A stretch of DNA of 64,000 nt, taken from positions 25,103,916-25,167,915 of the forward strand of contig NC_052489.1 in the NCBI RefSeq assembly GCF_009730915.1, given 5' to 3'. Positions 45,298 to 57,986 of the stretch are shown piece after piece; the stretch's first letter is position 1, and the number at the start of each line of letters is the position of its first letter. Under the pieces are notes generated by a model. The model searched no databases and had not been told where the DNA came from. It saw only the letters and a list, made by a program, of their open reading frames with translations. A program made the translations under genes and the position numbers. This DNA is from Dioscorea cayenensis subsp. rotundata (Eukaryota; Streptophyta; Magnoliopsida; Dioscoreales; Dioscoreaceae).

Positions 45298-46488
45298 GTT
45301 CATTTATTGTAGAGAAATGAACAAGAACTTTTCCCTTGACTTTTGAGTACTTAATTTCATTCCACATTTGTTGTTCTGGAGCTTTAATCATGTTGTCTAA
45401 TGATCAAGCTCTGATGGAAGAAGAGGGCTCCTTCTAACTTAGAGCAGGAAAACCTATGGTCACAAATCATTGATTAAAGTCTGTTCTTTTGTGTTTTCTT
45501 TTTATTATTTTTTTCAAGTGTCTTTTATTTGCTGTGAAAGTGGAAAGATCTGAAGGAAATGAATGCATGTCAAAGATGATACAACACTAATATCATATAT
45601 GATACTGGGGCATCTTACATCCGGCAAGTATAGTCCTTGTTTTGTTAATATGGGAAAAATATCATTGTGGACTGAATTGCGTATACAAACAATCCCCTTA
45701 TTTATTGATTTATTTTGAGAAAAGTAATAAATCATCATAAAACCTCAACAATGAGTGAACAACAAGGTCCCTGATCAGATTATTAGAACTATCTTGGAAA
45801 AAATTAATTTATGGTTTCGTTTTGATTTATATGAGCCATAGGAAAATTTATTTTTTAAAAAATAGGACCCTCAATTTGAGGAAATCAACGCTGCACGTAA
45901 TTGTTTTTATAAAAACATTTTAATTTTCTATTTTTTTATAAATATATTATACTACTAAAGTGCCCATAGCCTAATTATATTGACCCATTATTAAAAAAAA
46001 ATATGAAATATTTAAGAGATTCTGAATTTAAATCTAGTTGAGAATGCAATAACAGTATTAAATCCCCAATTGTGTGATACCAGTTTATTAATAGTGCTTG
46101 TTGTTTTTTTATATTGTATTATATATTTATTAGATAGGTTTAGTACTGTGCATTAATTAATTATATATTTTTAATAACAGAAGGAAAATGAGAACACTTA
46201 AAAAGAAAACGTATTCTGAAGTTATTTTATAAATTATAAAAAATATTAAAACATAATAAAACACAAAGAATACTCCCAATATAAAAAGACTGCCTCATTT
46301 TTACAAAATATTAATATAAATATGTTTAAAATCACACACACAAGATAGCTGTTAATCCAAAATTAAAGCATTTAATCCACCTTTTCATTTCCCACCCAAA
46401 CGTTAGTTTTCCGATTTCCCATATCCCGCCATCACGTCCAGCCCTAATTCCCAAGTTCCAAGTTTCCTCTTTTTCTCACCCACAGGCC
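45298..46488. other. Intergenic region between BUB3 and NSE1
   Basis: The BUB3 3' UTR is followed by AT-rich unique sequence and then the NSE1 leader (C-rich from about 46380). No gene or repeat is recognised. Confidence 0.5.
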
Positions 46489-46509
46489 ATGGTGATTAGG
46501 GTTTGGTGA
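46489..46509 (+). promoter_or_regulatory. Upstream ORF in the NSE1 leader
   Basis: ATG GTG ATT AGG GTT TGG TGA is a six-codon frame whose ATG context (GGCCATGG) is better than that of the main start (TTCAATGG). It stops 12 bases before the main ATG and in the same frame, so it could lower translation of NSE1 if it lies in the mRNA; the transcription start is not known from sequence. Confidence 0.5.
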
Positions 46510-46521
46510 AGAACTTCTTCA

Positions 46522-49500
46522 ATGGCCCTAACCTGGAGGCACCATACGCTTATCCAGTCCCTGCTCTCCAGGCCCCCCTTACCGGAGTCTGAGTTCTATT
46601 CCATCTTCTCCGGCGTCACTGGGAAGAATCCCTGCAAGTGTCCTGATTCCTTCTCTTCAATCCTTTTTAGGGTTTGATTGGTTGAATTATTTGTTTATTT
46701 TTGTTCGGTTGATGATTTTGCAGCTACTCATCGGGATTTGTTCAATGATTTCCTTCTCAAGATCAATAAAGAGCTTGCTTATGTGCAATTTGAGCTGAGA
46801 GGTTGCAGGAATCAATATGATGGGAGGGTGTATTATGGTGTGGTGAACAATGTCGCCGATGAGCAATCGAAGCTTGGAACGAGGTATTCAGTTCCTCAGA
46901 TTGCTTTCTGTAAGGCTGTGGTAAGATTCCTCTCCCTCCTAATTAGTAAAGAAAGCTTTTTTAAAAAAGGTGAAAAGAAAGCAAGTTGAATTGTTTGTAT
47001 CTGGAAGGTGTTTCTTTGACAAGGGTTTATCTGTTCATCATGTACAATGGCCCTTGTAAAAAAGAACCAAATTGCTCTTATGCTGCACCATATTGCTTTG
47101 TTATGTTCAATTCATGTTTTTTCAGTTTGATGTTGTTACCCTTAAGACTTAAGCAGGAAGAATATGTATATATGATGAACGGAATAATTCCATACGTTTT
47201 GAGGTTTATGTGAAACATACAATGTTGTGCTAGTTAGGTTAGAATCTAAATCTTATTAAATCAGTCAGTCATCATAACATGTATACATGGGCATATGATG
47301 AAAAAAGTCTTGCTTCGAGTGTGGAGGATCTGGCCATCAAATTATTGTATCTTTTTAGATCATCATTTGGTCTTATCTTCCAACCCAAGAATGTTAGCTA
47401 GACAAATACATATGTATATATACACTTGTCATTTGGAATTAGGTCATTATGGAAATTCTTGGACTATGGACATAAACATCATTGTTGTATTGTCTTTCAG
47501 TTGGATTGGATGTGATGCAGTGTTTGTTAAGACCTTTGACAATGTATTATGGTCTTATTCATTTCAGATTGAAGCTATTGTACAAGATATATCTTCCCAG
47601 GGTCGCATAACCAACATCGAGGCTCTCAATATACGTCTTGATAATCAGGTTAGAGTGTGTAGTTTATCCACTCTATGGATGTTTTCAGCAGAAGAGAGTA
47701 TAAATGCCTCTTGGCATAAGTGCAGTCCATGTTCTTCTCAATCTTTCTCTAATCTTGATGTGTATCAGGAAATTTTTGTTTTCTACTTATAAATACTGTT
47801 TAGGGTTGTTGGTTTTTTGGCTCGAGGTCATCGGATTCTTATGTTATTCTGCTTCTATATTCAGGCTGTGCAGGGTTCAGAGAATAGTCAATCTCGTATT
47901 CCTCCAGCACTTAAAAATTTCTCAATTTCTCAAAAAGAGAAGACACTCGATGATCTTATACAAGATCAATGGCTTTGCTGTACCTCAGATGGCAAAATTG
48001 GTCTTGGTGTTAGATCTTTTCTTGATCTTCGGGGCTGGTTTCGAAGTAATAGTGTTCCTGCATGTGATGTGTGTAATGAAGCTGGGGTGAAGGTACTCTT
48101 TTTCTCATGACTAAGAGTAGACACTCAAACTACTGTCTTATTGTTCACTTTCTGCAGAAAATAATAATTCTTAGTTAAGGTTGATATTTAGAATTCAATG
48201 CTTGCTGTTTCACAAATCAGTAGAACATGCAGGATGTAGACTCTAGCTTTGCTATCTTCTATGCTGGATTTCTCAACTATGGTATCTTCTTGCTTATTGG
48301 CATGGAACCCTTGGTTAACACTTTTTACTTTTCACTCACAAGAGATTTCTCAACTATAGTAGTGTTTGGTTGAGGGATAAGAGGGTGGGTTTTAACTTAA
48401 TCTTTTTCAGATATTGGGTTAGAGGAAATTAAAATTATTTGAGCTACCAAAGTTTGACTAAATTAATTTTAATAAGAATTAAATATTTTAAGATTGAAAA
48501 TTAGTTTTCCAAATAGTAATATTTTTTAATTGATTTAAATAACTTTTAAAAATTAATTATTAAATATATTTATTTTAATTAATTTTTTTTATAAAATAAT
48601 TAAAAAGTACTCATCCCATGTTTAATTAGGGGCATAGTTCCTATTCCTTAACCAAACAAGTTGATAGGGTTTAGCTGTAAGGACCATATACCTGTTTACA
48701 TGAAAATTGATGCCTTTGGCTGCTTGTATTGATGTATCTCCAAAAGTTTAGGATCAATAGGAACTGTCTATGATCAATTATAGTGTCTAACTGAGGATCA
48801 TAGGATTTAATTGTTGGTCTAAGAGTATTAGAATGATGAAAATCATTCTTCCTAGCCAGCCTCTTTGGTTCCAAGTCCATTAAAACCCCTCATATACTTC
48901 CCATAATACACAAGCATTACTAGATATTGAGGTGTGCATTGGCCCAGTAGAACTTTCACTAAAGTTTGAGCATCCCTAATAAAACTTGAGTTTTTGCTGG
49001 AGACGTCTCTTGATATGATATGAATTGTTCTAGAGGTGGGATTATAAGATTGCAAGGTTCCAAAAAGTTAGTGCTTACATATGAATAACCTATGCTTTGA
49101 CAAGCATGGTCAGTAGTTAAGTTGCTGCAGATGAGTATTATATTGCTGAGTGTGTTGATAGAGACTTTAGGCTGGAATTTCTACTCTATGCTATTCACCC
49201 AAATGCGGATAAACTTAATGCATTTATCTGTCTTTTTATGCATTGTTTTGCCGTGCCAATGCTTCATCAGTTGGCCATTCGGTTTCCGGTAGTCCACATT
49301 TGTGTTTGTTCCTAATCCAAATGTGTCATATGCGCAATGCATTAGGTGATTTATACTTCACAAACTTTCAAATGTTTTTCTCCATCTGCAAAATCTTCTT
49401 CCAGTGTGCATTTTTACTAATAGGCAAGCTTTGTGAATTACATAATTTTTATATAAATGTTAGCACCTTGGCCTTCGCCCGCTCTTTGTGCATGATGGCA

Positions 49501-50102
49501 ATATTCATTCATCTAATCATCTCCTTACCGTTGTGACACCAGGCCACTACATGCTCCAATGAAGATTGCACTGTCCGAATTCATGATTACTGCTTAAAGA
49601 AGAAGTTTTCACAGCAAAAGGTGCTCTATCTCCGATCTTCTCTGTTGTCTTTTTTATTGTCATTTAGTAAAGGAATCAAAGACTCATTTATGCTTCTGCA
49701 ACTTGTTCTAATATGGAAGTACAGGCTGCTAGAGTTTGCCCTGGTTGTGGCACTGAATGGAACTTTTCTGGTTGTGATGTGGATCCTGAAGAAGCAGTTG
49801 TGATGGAGCAAACACAAGTACCTTCCAGTAATCCTTCCTCTGGAAAAAGGCTTAGAAGCTGTAAGAGAGAAGCAGCTCAAGCGAGAAATGAAGAACCTGT
49901 TGATCCTGTGCCAAGGAAGAGGCTAAGAAGCTGCAAAGCTGAAGCCGTTGAACCTACTCAAGTTCAAAGCCAAGAACCGTCTGTTCCTGTACTAAGGAAG
50001 AAACACCAGCCTGAAGCTGTGTTGAATGCTGAAGCTGGGCCCTCTCAGCCTTCTTTTCCCTCAGCTGATGTGAGGAGAACTCTCCGATCCAGAAGAACAT
50101 AG
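46522..50102 (+). CDS. NSE1: SMC5/6 complex subunit NSE1 (RING-like)
   Basis: Six exons: 46522-46633, 46724-46920, 47568-47648, 47865-48092, 49543-49620 and 49725-50102, giving 357 aa. NSE1 is the RING-like subunit that works with NSE3 and NSE4 in the SMC5/6 complex in DNA repair. The N-terminal winged-helix part starts MALTWRHHTLIQSLLSRPPL and includes NQYDGRVYYGVVNN. The variant RING has C197/C200, C210, C215, H220, C223 and C237/C240. The first intron keeps frame only if it starts with GC (46634, GCAAGT) and ends AG, a GC-AG intron; the obvious GT donor four bases downstream leads to a stop. After the RING there is a basic tail of about 110 residues with KRLRSCK twice and a terminal RTLRSRRT, probably nuclear localisation or DNA/RNA contact sequence. 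Confidence 0.93.
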
Positions 50103-51735
50103 TTATCTTATGGATGTGCATGTCCATCGCTAGTACCTCGAAATCATTTTGATCATAATCAACCGTAAGTCTGTAGTATATATCAGTACCAAAGTAAAGT
50201 TGTAAATGTGACTAACATCATGTTATAGCAGGATATGCAGCAGTTTACTTATGTGTTTTGTTGTCAGTATTTTGAGATAAGTAGTAAGTGCAGATGCATG
50301 GTATTGAACATTAATTCCCTGTGCCAGTATTTGATCGGTTGTCTCTCAATTGACTGGAATTGAATTCAAGTGTTAGGTTGGATGTAACTCAGTAGACAAT
50401 TTGAGTTTTGCGAAGATGAGCGGTTAGCCGCTAAGAAAGGTAAGGGCGTGCACAAGCTTCGGTGGAGCAAGTGGGAGCGGAGTCCGCGCACATATGGGCG
50501 CTGGGATCATCCGCACACAACCACTACTCACACTCTTAGAAATGCACTTTTATTTAAGATTCGAACTCTCACCACTTGTGAAGAGTTTTATTGGGGACTT
50601 AGTTACTAATAGATCACTTGATCGTCGTTGGTGACAACTTGAGTTTTTTGGTTTAACAATTAACATACAAGAATGTAAATCCAAATGGGTCTTACAGATC
50701 AGAGTTAATCAATATTCATGACCAAGTAGTTCGTTGTCTATATCAGAGTGGGTTCCATTAGACTGGGTCAAAGAACTAGCTAACAACATGTTTATATAAG
50801 AGGAAGTTATGAAGAATGAATAATCAACAGTTTGGTCAAAGATTGGAAAGATGTATATCCTTTGGTTGACAATCTAGAAGTCAACTTTGTTTGGTGAGGT
50901 TCTTTGACAAGCTCTGTGTAGGTTTAAGCAGAGACACAGATCAACCACCTCTTGTTATCACTGTGAAATTGATGACTATATCTGGTCAGAAATTCAAAAG
51001 AGTAACTAGATTGAACTCGTCAACTTACACTCCTTGTTATTTTTGGATTTGACGGGTCTTTTTTTTTAATGATTTATAAAATTATATATATGTTTATATA
51101 TTTATGTATAAATGTGAATGTTGTACCTTTCATTGTCACCAAAATAATTTAATATTGTCTTAATTATAATTTATTGGCAGCATTGTGATGTTTCCAAAAG
51201 TAAATTTGATTGATAAACAATTCTTATGAGATAATAAGGTTTTGTGGGGATATATATGTAAAATTCAAACTATAAGGGAAAATTTCCTCCATTATCTACT
51301 CAAAGGACGGCCTCAATAATTTTCCAGAAATATCCATATAATCTTCTCAAAATATTTAAATCAGCCTCATGTTTTTCTTTATTATTTACTTATTTTTTTA
51401 ATCATTTTTTATATGTCAGATTTTAGAATATGGATGAGATAGATCTTGAATCAGAATAATTTTGAAGCGAATAAATGCAAAAAGAAAACCATTATCTTGA
51501 TCATTATCTAAAATGGAAACACTTCAGGGACTTTTGCATAATTTAGTTATGTTAGTGGGTTTCTTCGTAAATTTTGCCTCTAATAATTATTCCCGGGTTT
51601 ATTAAATCGAGACATCCGCCGAAATTTCGAAGAAAAGAAGAAAAAAAAAAAAAAACGAAGCTCGTTTCTTTGTTTTCTCCGATCAAAACACAGCAATCGA
51701 AGCTCTTCTCTTCATTTTCTAGGGTTTTCAGTGAG
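50103..51735. other. Intergenic region between NSE1 and ERGIC3
   Basis: It contains the NSE1 3' UTR, a SINE copy (50410-50633), AT-rich unique sequence and the ERGIC3 leader with an A-run (about 51640-51654). No further gene is visible. Confidence 0.5.
50410..50633 (-). mobile_element. tRNA-derived SINE, independent older copy downstream of NSE1
   Basis: It belongs to the same family as the array SINEs, sharing the GCACAAGC-T-GGTGGAGCAAGTGGG stretch and the box B (GAGTTCGAATCTT on the minus strand, nearer to a canonical box B). A 15-bp target duplication with one mismatch flanks it (50395-50409 and 50634-50648, GACAATTTGAGTTTT type). The A-tail is eroded, which fits greater age. Confidence 0.72.
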
Positions 51736-54700
51736 ATGGAGATCCTGAACAAGCTCAAAAATCTTGATGCTTATCCAAAGATCAAGGAGGATTTCTACAG
51801 CCGAACTCTCTCCGGCGGCATCATCACCCTAGTCTCGTTCGCTCTCATCCTCTTCCTTTTCCTCTCTGAAGCGAGTGAGTTTTCTTTTCTGATGGTTTGT
51901 TGTCTAAAAATTTGATTTTGGGAAGATTGTGTCCACTTTTCTGTTTGGTCGATTATTGTTTTGTTGGAGATTGGGAATTTTTAAAAGTGTTTTGAGAATG
52001 ACGAAGATGTTGGAATTGGTTATGGGCATTGTTTTGATGAGGATTTTCCTAAAGAATGGCTTTCCGATTTAAGGAGTATCGTGGGACATCGGAAGTTGAT
52101 GGGCCTTAGAGAAGCAGCCTTATTTTGTATGCAAGTTTACTTCCAGAATCATAAATAGATGAACTTGAAGTTGTTGGGATTTTTTATTTATGAGCATCTG
52201 GTTTCTAGTAAATTGGAGTGGCAGACATCTCCAAATGATGAATTTTATAGTGAAATAGGATAGTATTTAATTGATTTTTTTCCATTCCACAAATGGGTTG
52301 AGATCGGTTAAAGGAAGTTAAATGTGGATGAGATCTCATGGATTGAGATCGGTTGATAGTATGAGACTCTTTGATTTTTAATTTGTTAAAAAGCAAAGAA
52401 AGTGGAAGGAAATTGGAGAAGTGAAGAATGGTTGATGCTTTGGAACTTTTTAAAGGGGGTAAGCTTTGGCATTTGCTTTGCTAAAAGCAGAAGGGAAAAC
52501 CTGAGGACATTTTGAGTTATTGCCTTATTTTCTAATACTCCCCAGAATATGGAAACTTCTATTTTAATTTTGAGAGGTGCTGTCTACTTTAATGACATTA
52601 ACTATGGTCAGCCTGTTTTAAAGTTTTTTATCATAAAAGCTTTGAACATACAATGCACTTTTACATTAAAATATAACTCAGATAAATTAGGAAAATCTCC
52701 ATAAGAAAGATAGTTTCCATGCATCTATCCAATGGACACTTCTTGATTTTCTTGTACAAGTTTCCTCGTAGAAGTGGAGAAACATGGATCTTGAATTTTT
52801 TCTTTGAATCATGATTTGAAGCTAGCTATGGTCATAAGGAAATTAGCCTACTAGTAGTATAAGCTTCCTTAAAGGACTCAATGCATCTTAAGTGGAAGTA
52901 ATAAAGACTGTTCGGTCACTTGATCATGCGTGACATTGTCTTCACTTATTAGTCTCTCAAATTTGAGAGTGCTTATACAATTCTTCATGATCGCCCCGGA
53001 AATCCTGACAGGTTCTTTTTCTTGCTAAATAGTAAACTTGTTTCCTTTTTTTTGGAAGCTTTTAATTTATCTAATTCTGTGGCGTATGTAAAATAACCCA
53101 ATGAATAAGGAGTTCAAGAGCCCATTTGGCATTGTGGATTCAGTCAAAGAGCCTTGAATAACATGCTGACACCTTTGATTTTTCCGGAGTCTTCTCATTT
53201 GACTTTATCAAACAAATTTTGAAGATGAAAGTTATCTATATGTCCTACTTTTTCATTCAAATAAATATTTTTTTGGCTGATTTAAGAAAATATTTATAGA
53301 ATCTCAACTTTTTTAGTGTTTGAGCTAAGTTCTGATGTAGCTTGGTAGCCAGGAATAACCGCTATGAAGATATTTTAATTTACCCCATTTTTAACATGAA
53401 AAATCTTCAGTTACTGATTCCTTGCATGTTCAAATTTTACAAACCATTTTGCATTAATCACAGCTAATAATAATGGACTTCTATGTTTTTGTGTTTCAGC
53501 ATGTTGATTTCTTATCTTGTCTCCATAATTGCAGGACTGTTTCTGTTTTCAGAGACTGAGACAAAGTTGACTGTAGATACTTCAAGAGGAGAAAGATTAC
53601 ATGTCAATGTTAGCATTCAACTCACTCCAAGATTTCTATTGCCCCATTTTCTCATTCTTAAAATTGCTTGTGGTTCCAAGATTTATGCCATGATGTGTAC
53701 CGTAGACAGGCTTTCTAGTCTGTTAAGAAGCCAAGTGATTGTTACTTCAGTAGAAACTATATAATGCTTGATGAGAATTTGCATCCAAGAAGCATTTGTA
53801 GTCTATGTCTGAAGAAACTATATGGTTTGATCTGGAAGTCCATCTGTGGTTCTGTTGACTATATGAGCTTTATGTTCTTGGGCATGAATCAAAGACATGC
53901 TTTTATTTTGGAAGCTGGTATTCTTGACTTATTTTGTTAATAACAGGACTAATGCTAAGTGCTTGTCTTTTGCAGTTTGATATTACCTTTCCATCTGTTG
54001 CTTGTTCACTTCTTAGTGTGGATACAACGGATATCAGTGGTGAACAACATTATGATATTGTATGTTCCTTGCTTTATCTTTTGCATTAGTTATTCTTTTC
54101 TTGCATATCTGCTTTTGGTGCTTGGTATGCACTCTTATCTTTTCTTGGAATGCCCTTTCTCTTGCAGAGACATGACATACTTAAGAAGAGAATAGATCAT
54201 CTTGGCAATGTTATTGGGTCAAGGCAAGGTGGTATTGGTGCACCAAAGGTCAGCAATTTATGTTTTGTATGATTTTAAGTACATATAAACTTTTTTCCTA
54301 TCTCGCTGTATGGTTTTTTCTTTATTAATATTTTTAAGGTAAGCTAAACTATAAAATGAGAATCTTGGTTTATTGTCTTTAACCTAGCTTCAATGATGGG
54401 CTACTACAACACTTTGCAAGGAAGCATATAGTTCATTTGGGAATTCGAGCAATTTGCAATTGTTAAGCATATATATAGTAGACTGAACCTTGCCATATAT
54501 TGGTATTGATATGATCACTCTTTGCTATGAATGATGAGGTCTATTGCTAGTATGTAGTCTGACTTTCGGAGTACACATTTATTCATAAAGTATGCATTAA
54601 AATAGGGAAGTTTATTGCTGGAATATATATTCCTAGCTTATTTATCGAACATTGGTTTAGCTACAAACCTCATCTTTTCCATCTCAAGATTGTATTTCTC

Positions 54701-57700
54701 TTGTGGCCTGTTTCTGCGATATGTCATGTTATTTGTGTTTCGCTTGTGTATTTCTTTTGGAGCACCTTCATTTCCCCTATCTGTTATAAAGCTGCCTATT
54801 ACATTTATCTCAATGTTTTGTTTTCAGATTGAAAGGCCTCTGCAGCGGCATGGAGGCCGGCTTGAACACGATGAGGTCTACTGTGGTTCATGCTATGGTG
54901 CTGAAGTTGTATGTTTTCTCCCACATATTTTAGAGAACACATGATTATTTGCAATAATTAACTTATATTTAATATTATGAGTTTCTCATACAATTGATAT
55001 GCATGTGAAAATAAGTAGATCTTTGAGTTTTGCTATGCTGACAAAGTGTGGTATCTGATGCTTGCACACTAAATGGCAGTCCGATAATGACTGTTGTAAC
55101 TCGTGTGAAGAGGTACGTGAGGCTTATCGAAAAAAAGGATGGGGTCTTAATAACCAAGAACTCATTGATCAGGTCAGTTGAAGATTCATTTTCGATCTTG
55201 CAACCAGCTTAAAACTGAACCTGAAGCATTTCTCTAAATCTGTGTTTTTCTTGTATGGATTCATAATAAAATCCCTATGCCAATCATATCATAAATATGC
55301 AAATTTTACTTAAAATCTTTGTTCAGTTTGTCATTATATAATTGATATGGACTCTGTTTGCAAGTCACTTTAGCTAATGTGATGCAATCTATTTTCACTT
55401 GAGGTTTTGGCAATGCACTTCCTGGCTTACTGATGTAGTTGTTATGCCAGTGCACGAGAGAAGGTTTCATTGAAAAGGTCAAAGAGGAAGAAGGTGAAGG
55501 ATGCAACATCAATGGGTTCTTGGAAGTAAGCAAAGTGGCGGGAAATTTCCACTTTTCTCCCGGAAAAAGCTTCCACCACTCTAATATCCGTGCGCAGGAG
55601 TTATTAGCTGTTCCAATAGGAAATTACAATGTGAGCCTAATAAGCTAGCTGTTGTACGATCATCAGTTATTTTTTTCATGCCAAAGTTTACGTTAGATAC
55701 TTTAGATTTCTGTCAAGGTCCCAAAGCAAAACGTAATATCTAATCATTATTTCTTTTTTTTCAACAGATAAGTCACAAAATAAACAAACTGTCGTTTGGA
55801 AAAGAGTTTCCAGGTGTTGTAAATCCCCTTGATGGGTAAGATTGAAGTTTGGCAGAGTTAACTGGAAAAATATTTGCCATTAATGATTATACTAATGGAA
55901 CTGATTAAGATTACATTTTTTAATACATGATTATTATAATTTCAGTGCTCAATGGACTCAACAGATGTCGAGTGGGATTTATCAATATTTTGTCAAAGTA
56001 AGCCCGACTTGATTTCAGTGTACATATTATGATTGAGCTGTTTCTCTGCTGCTAGACTATTATTTACATTTTATTCTGTAGTTGTATTTGTATGAGTTCA
56101 AATCGGTCAATAATCTATTAATTACAGAAACTATTTTCCACCTTCCTGATCTCTGTTTATATTTCATTCTTAAGGTTTCTTACAGACATATGGCATTTCA
56201 GCAAGGACATTTTTCTCATTTGTTTTCAGGTTGTTCCCACAATTTATATTGACATAAGAGGACACAAAATTCATTCCAACCAGGTTAGACAGACTGATAA
56301 TAGCAGCTCTTGCATGGCTATAAACACCAATAACAAAATGACTATCTGAATGCTTTACTTGCAGTTTTCAGTGACGGAGCACTTCAGCGATGAAAAAGAT
56401 AATTCTAAGTCCCTTCAGGGGGTGTTCTTCTATTATGACTTCTCACCAATTAAGGTATTCCTTCCCTTTTCTTTTGTCTGATATTGATTGTGCTATTACC
56501 TTTTAAGGTCTGCACACTGAATGTGTCTGACTCTCATTTTTATGCCACTATATGAGCTTGGCTCATTATCTTTGAAATCTTTTATTAACATGTTCTTCAT
56601 GTTGTAATCAGAGAGATCAAAACCTTAATACTCTTTTGTTTAATTTGATTCCATGTCATTGGATTTATATTGATCTGCAATCTGGGTTTCAGATCTGGCC
56701 TGATACTCCTGAGAGGAGAAATACCAGAGTTACTTAGATACTCCTACCTAGATACAGAGTATCTGGGAAAATTTACACATCCCCATAGGAATATGTATCT
56801 TTTCTTTAGTTACGATATGAACATTGGGGACACATTGGATCACAAGATGTATTAGCTGCTATGGATCATTTGATCTGAGTGAAATTTGGAATGGATACGC
56901 TTGACGATATAAATCACTTGAAAAATAAATGTCATTCCTGCTGTGTTCCCTAAGTGATGCTATTTTAGTTTATTTATTTGAAAAGGAGAGTTTTGGCTTC
57001 ACTTATACTTTTACTTTTCTAGAAACAATGTGGTTCACTGTTTATATGCCTACACCTAAAAAAATTGTTTTACTAAAATGTTTTTCGTTTATCTAAAACC
57101 AATATGAATCGCATGCTATATATGTACACACACATGTACATATATATATACATCTAGTATTGCCCACATATCCCATTTTCATTGAATTCAATTGTTAGAT
57201 ACTTTCCAATACTTAGATACTCAACATTCATATCTGTGTCCTATTAACACTAGGAGCTACTCATAAAACAATTGCTACAACCTTTCCCAATCTCTTGATC
57301 AGAAAGAAAAATTATTGTCTTTCTTGAAAAGTAAGTCTTAACTCTCCATCAAAATGTAGATGATACATGAATGAATACCAAACAAATTTATGACAGAAAT
57401 ACTCAAGAAAGTGCGCTGACATTAGAACTTCATTTGTTTCCAACTTTTATTAAATTCCTGATAACCACAACTTTTGCAACATAGGGAATTGACTCAAGTT
57501 TAATTATTAAATTTTCTACCAAGTTTTACAGGTTCACATTTCTGTTGCAGGTGATCTTCACTGAAGAAAATAAATCAATTCTGCACTTCCTGACAAATAT
57601 CTGTGCTATAATTGGAGGTTCCATTACAACCCTTCTTTTCAATTTTTACTTAATGGACTTATCATTGTAAATGAAATTTTCGGTTATCCTTCTTATGAAC

Positions 57701-57986
57701 ACCATGACCATACCAGAATCAACACGCGGACATTGAGAAGCAACCTCAAATATTATTTGCGGTTTTCCCATTGTTTATAAATGACCAATAGGCACTCTTG
57801 ATACACCAAAATTTTTTCGCATAGAATTTATTTGCTCTGCTCTTTCTTTTGAGGATGTTTTTTTAGCTAAAATTTGTGATTCTGAACTTGTCAGGTGTTT
57901 TTACAGTATCTGGAATCATTGATGCTTTTGTTTATCATGGTCACCGTGCGATTAAGAAAAAGGTCGATCTCGGCAAGTACAGGTAA
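51736..57986 (+). CDS. ERGIC3: ERGIC3/Erv46-type ER-Golgi cargo receptor
   Basis: Thirteen exons: 51736-51874, 53535-53608, 53976-54059, 54168-54248, 54828-54908, 55080-55172, 55451-55630, 55768-55835, 55946-55997, 56230-56283, 56365-56454, 57551-57617 and 57895-57986; all are in frame and give 384 aa, the family length. The protein cycles between ER and Golgi in COPII/COPI vesicles as a cargo receptor. It has a short cytosolic N-terminus (LDAYPKIKEDFYSRTLSGG), a first membrane helix (about 27-46), and a large lumenal domain with the Cys-rich CGSC (145-148) and CCNSC (158-162) motifs. EGEGCNINGFLEVSKVAGNF follows, then FFYYDFSPIK, a second membrane helix (about 343-366) and the basic tail IKKKVDLGKYR. 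There is no thioredoxin domain, which separates it from the PDI-C group. Exon 2 is chosen with acceptor at 53535 because this restores the family spacing before TETKL. Confidence 0.95.

Noticed and set aside
46634-46660. GT donor at 46638 for NSE1 intron 1
   Set aside because: Joined to the only good acceptor (46723) it shifts frame and meets a stop; the GC donor keeps the family sequence.
47295-47792. 165-aa frame around NSE1 exon 3
   Set aside because: It reads through both flanking introns; only 47568-47648 is coding.
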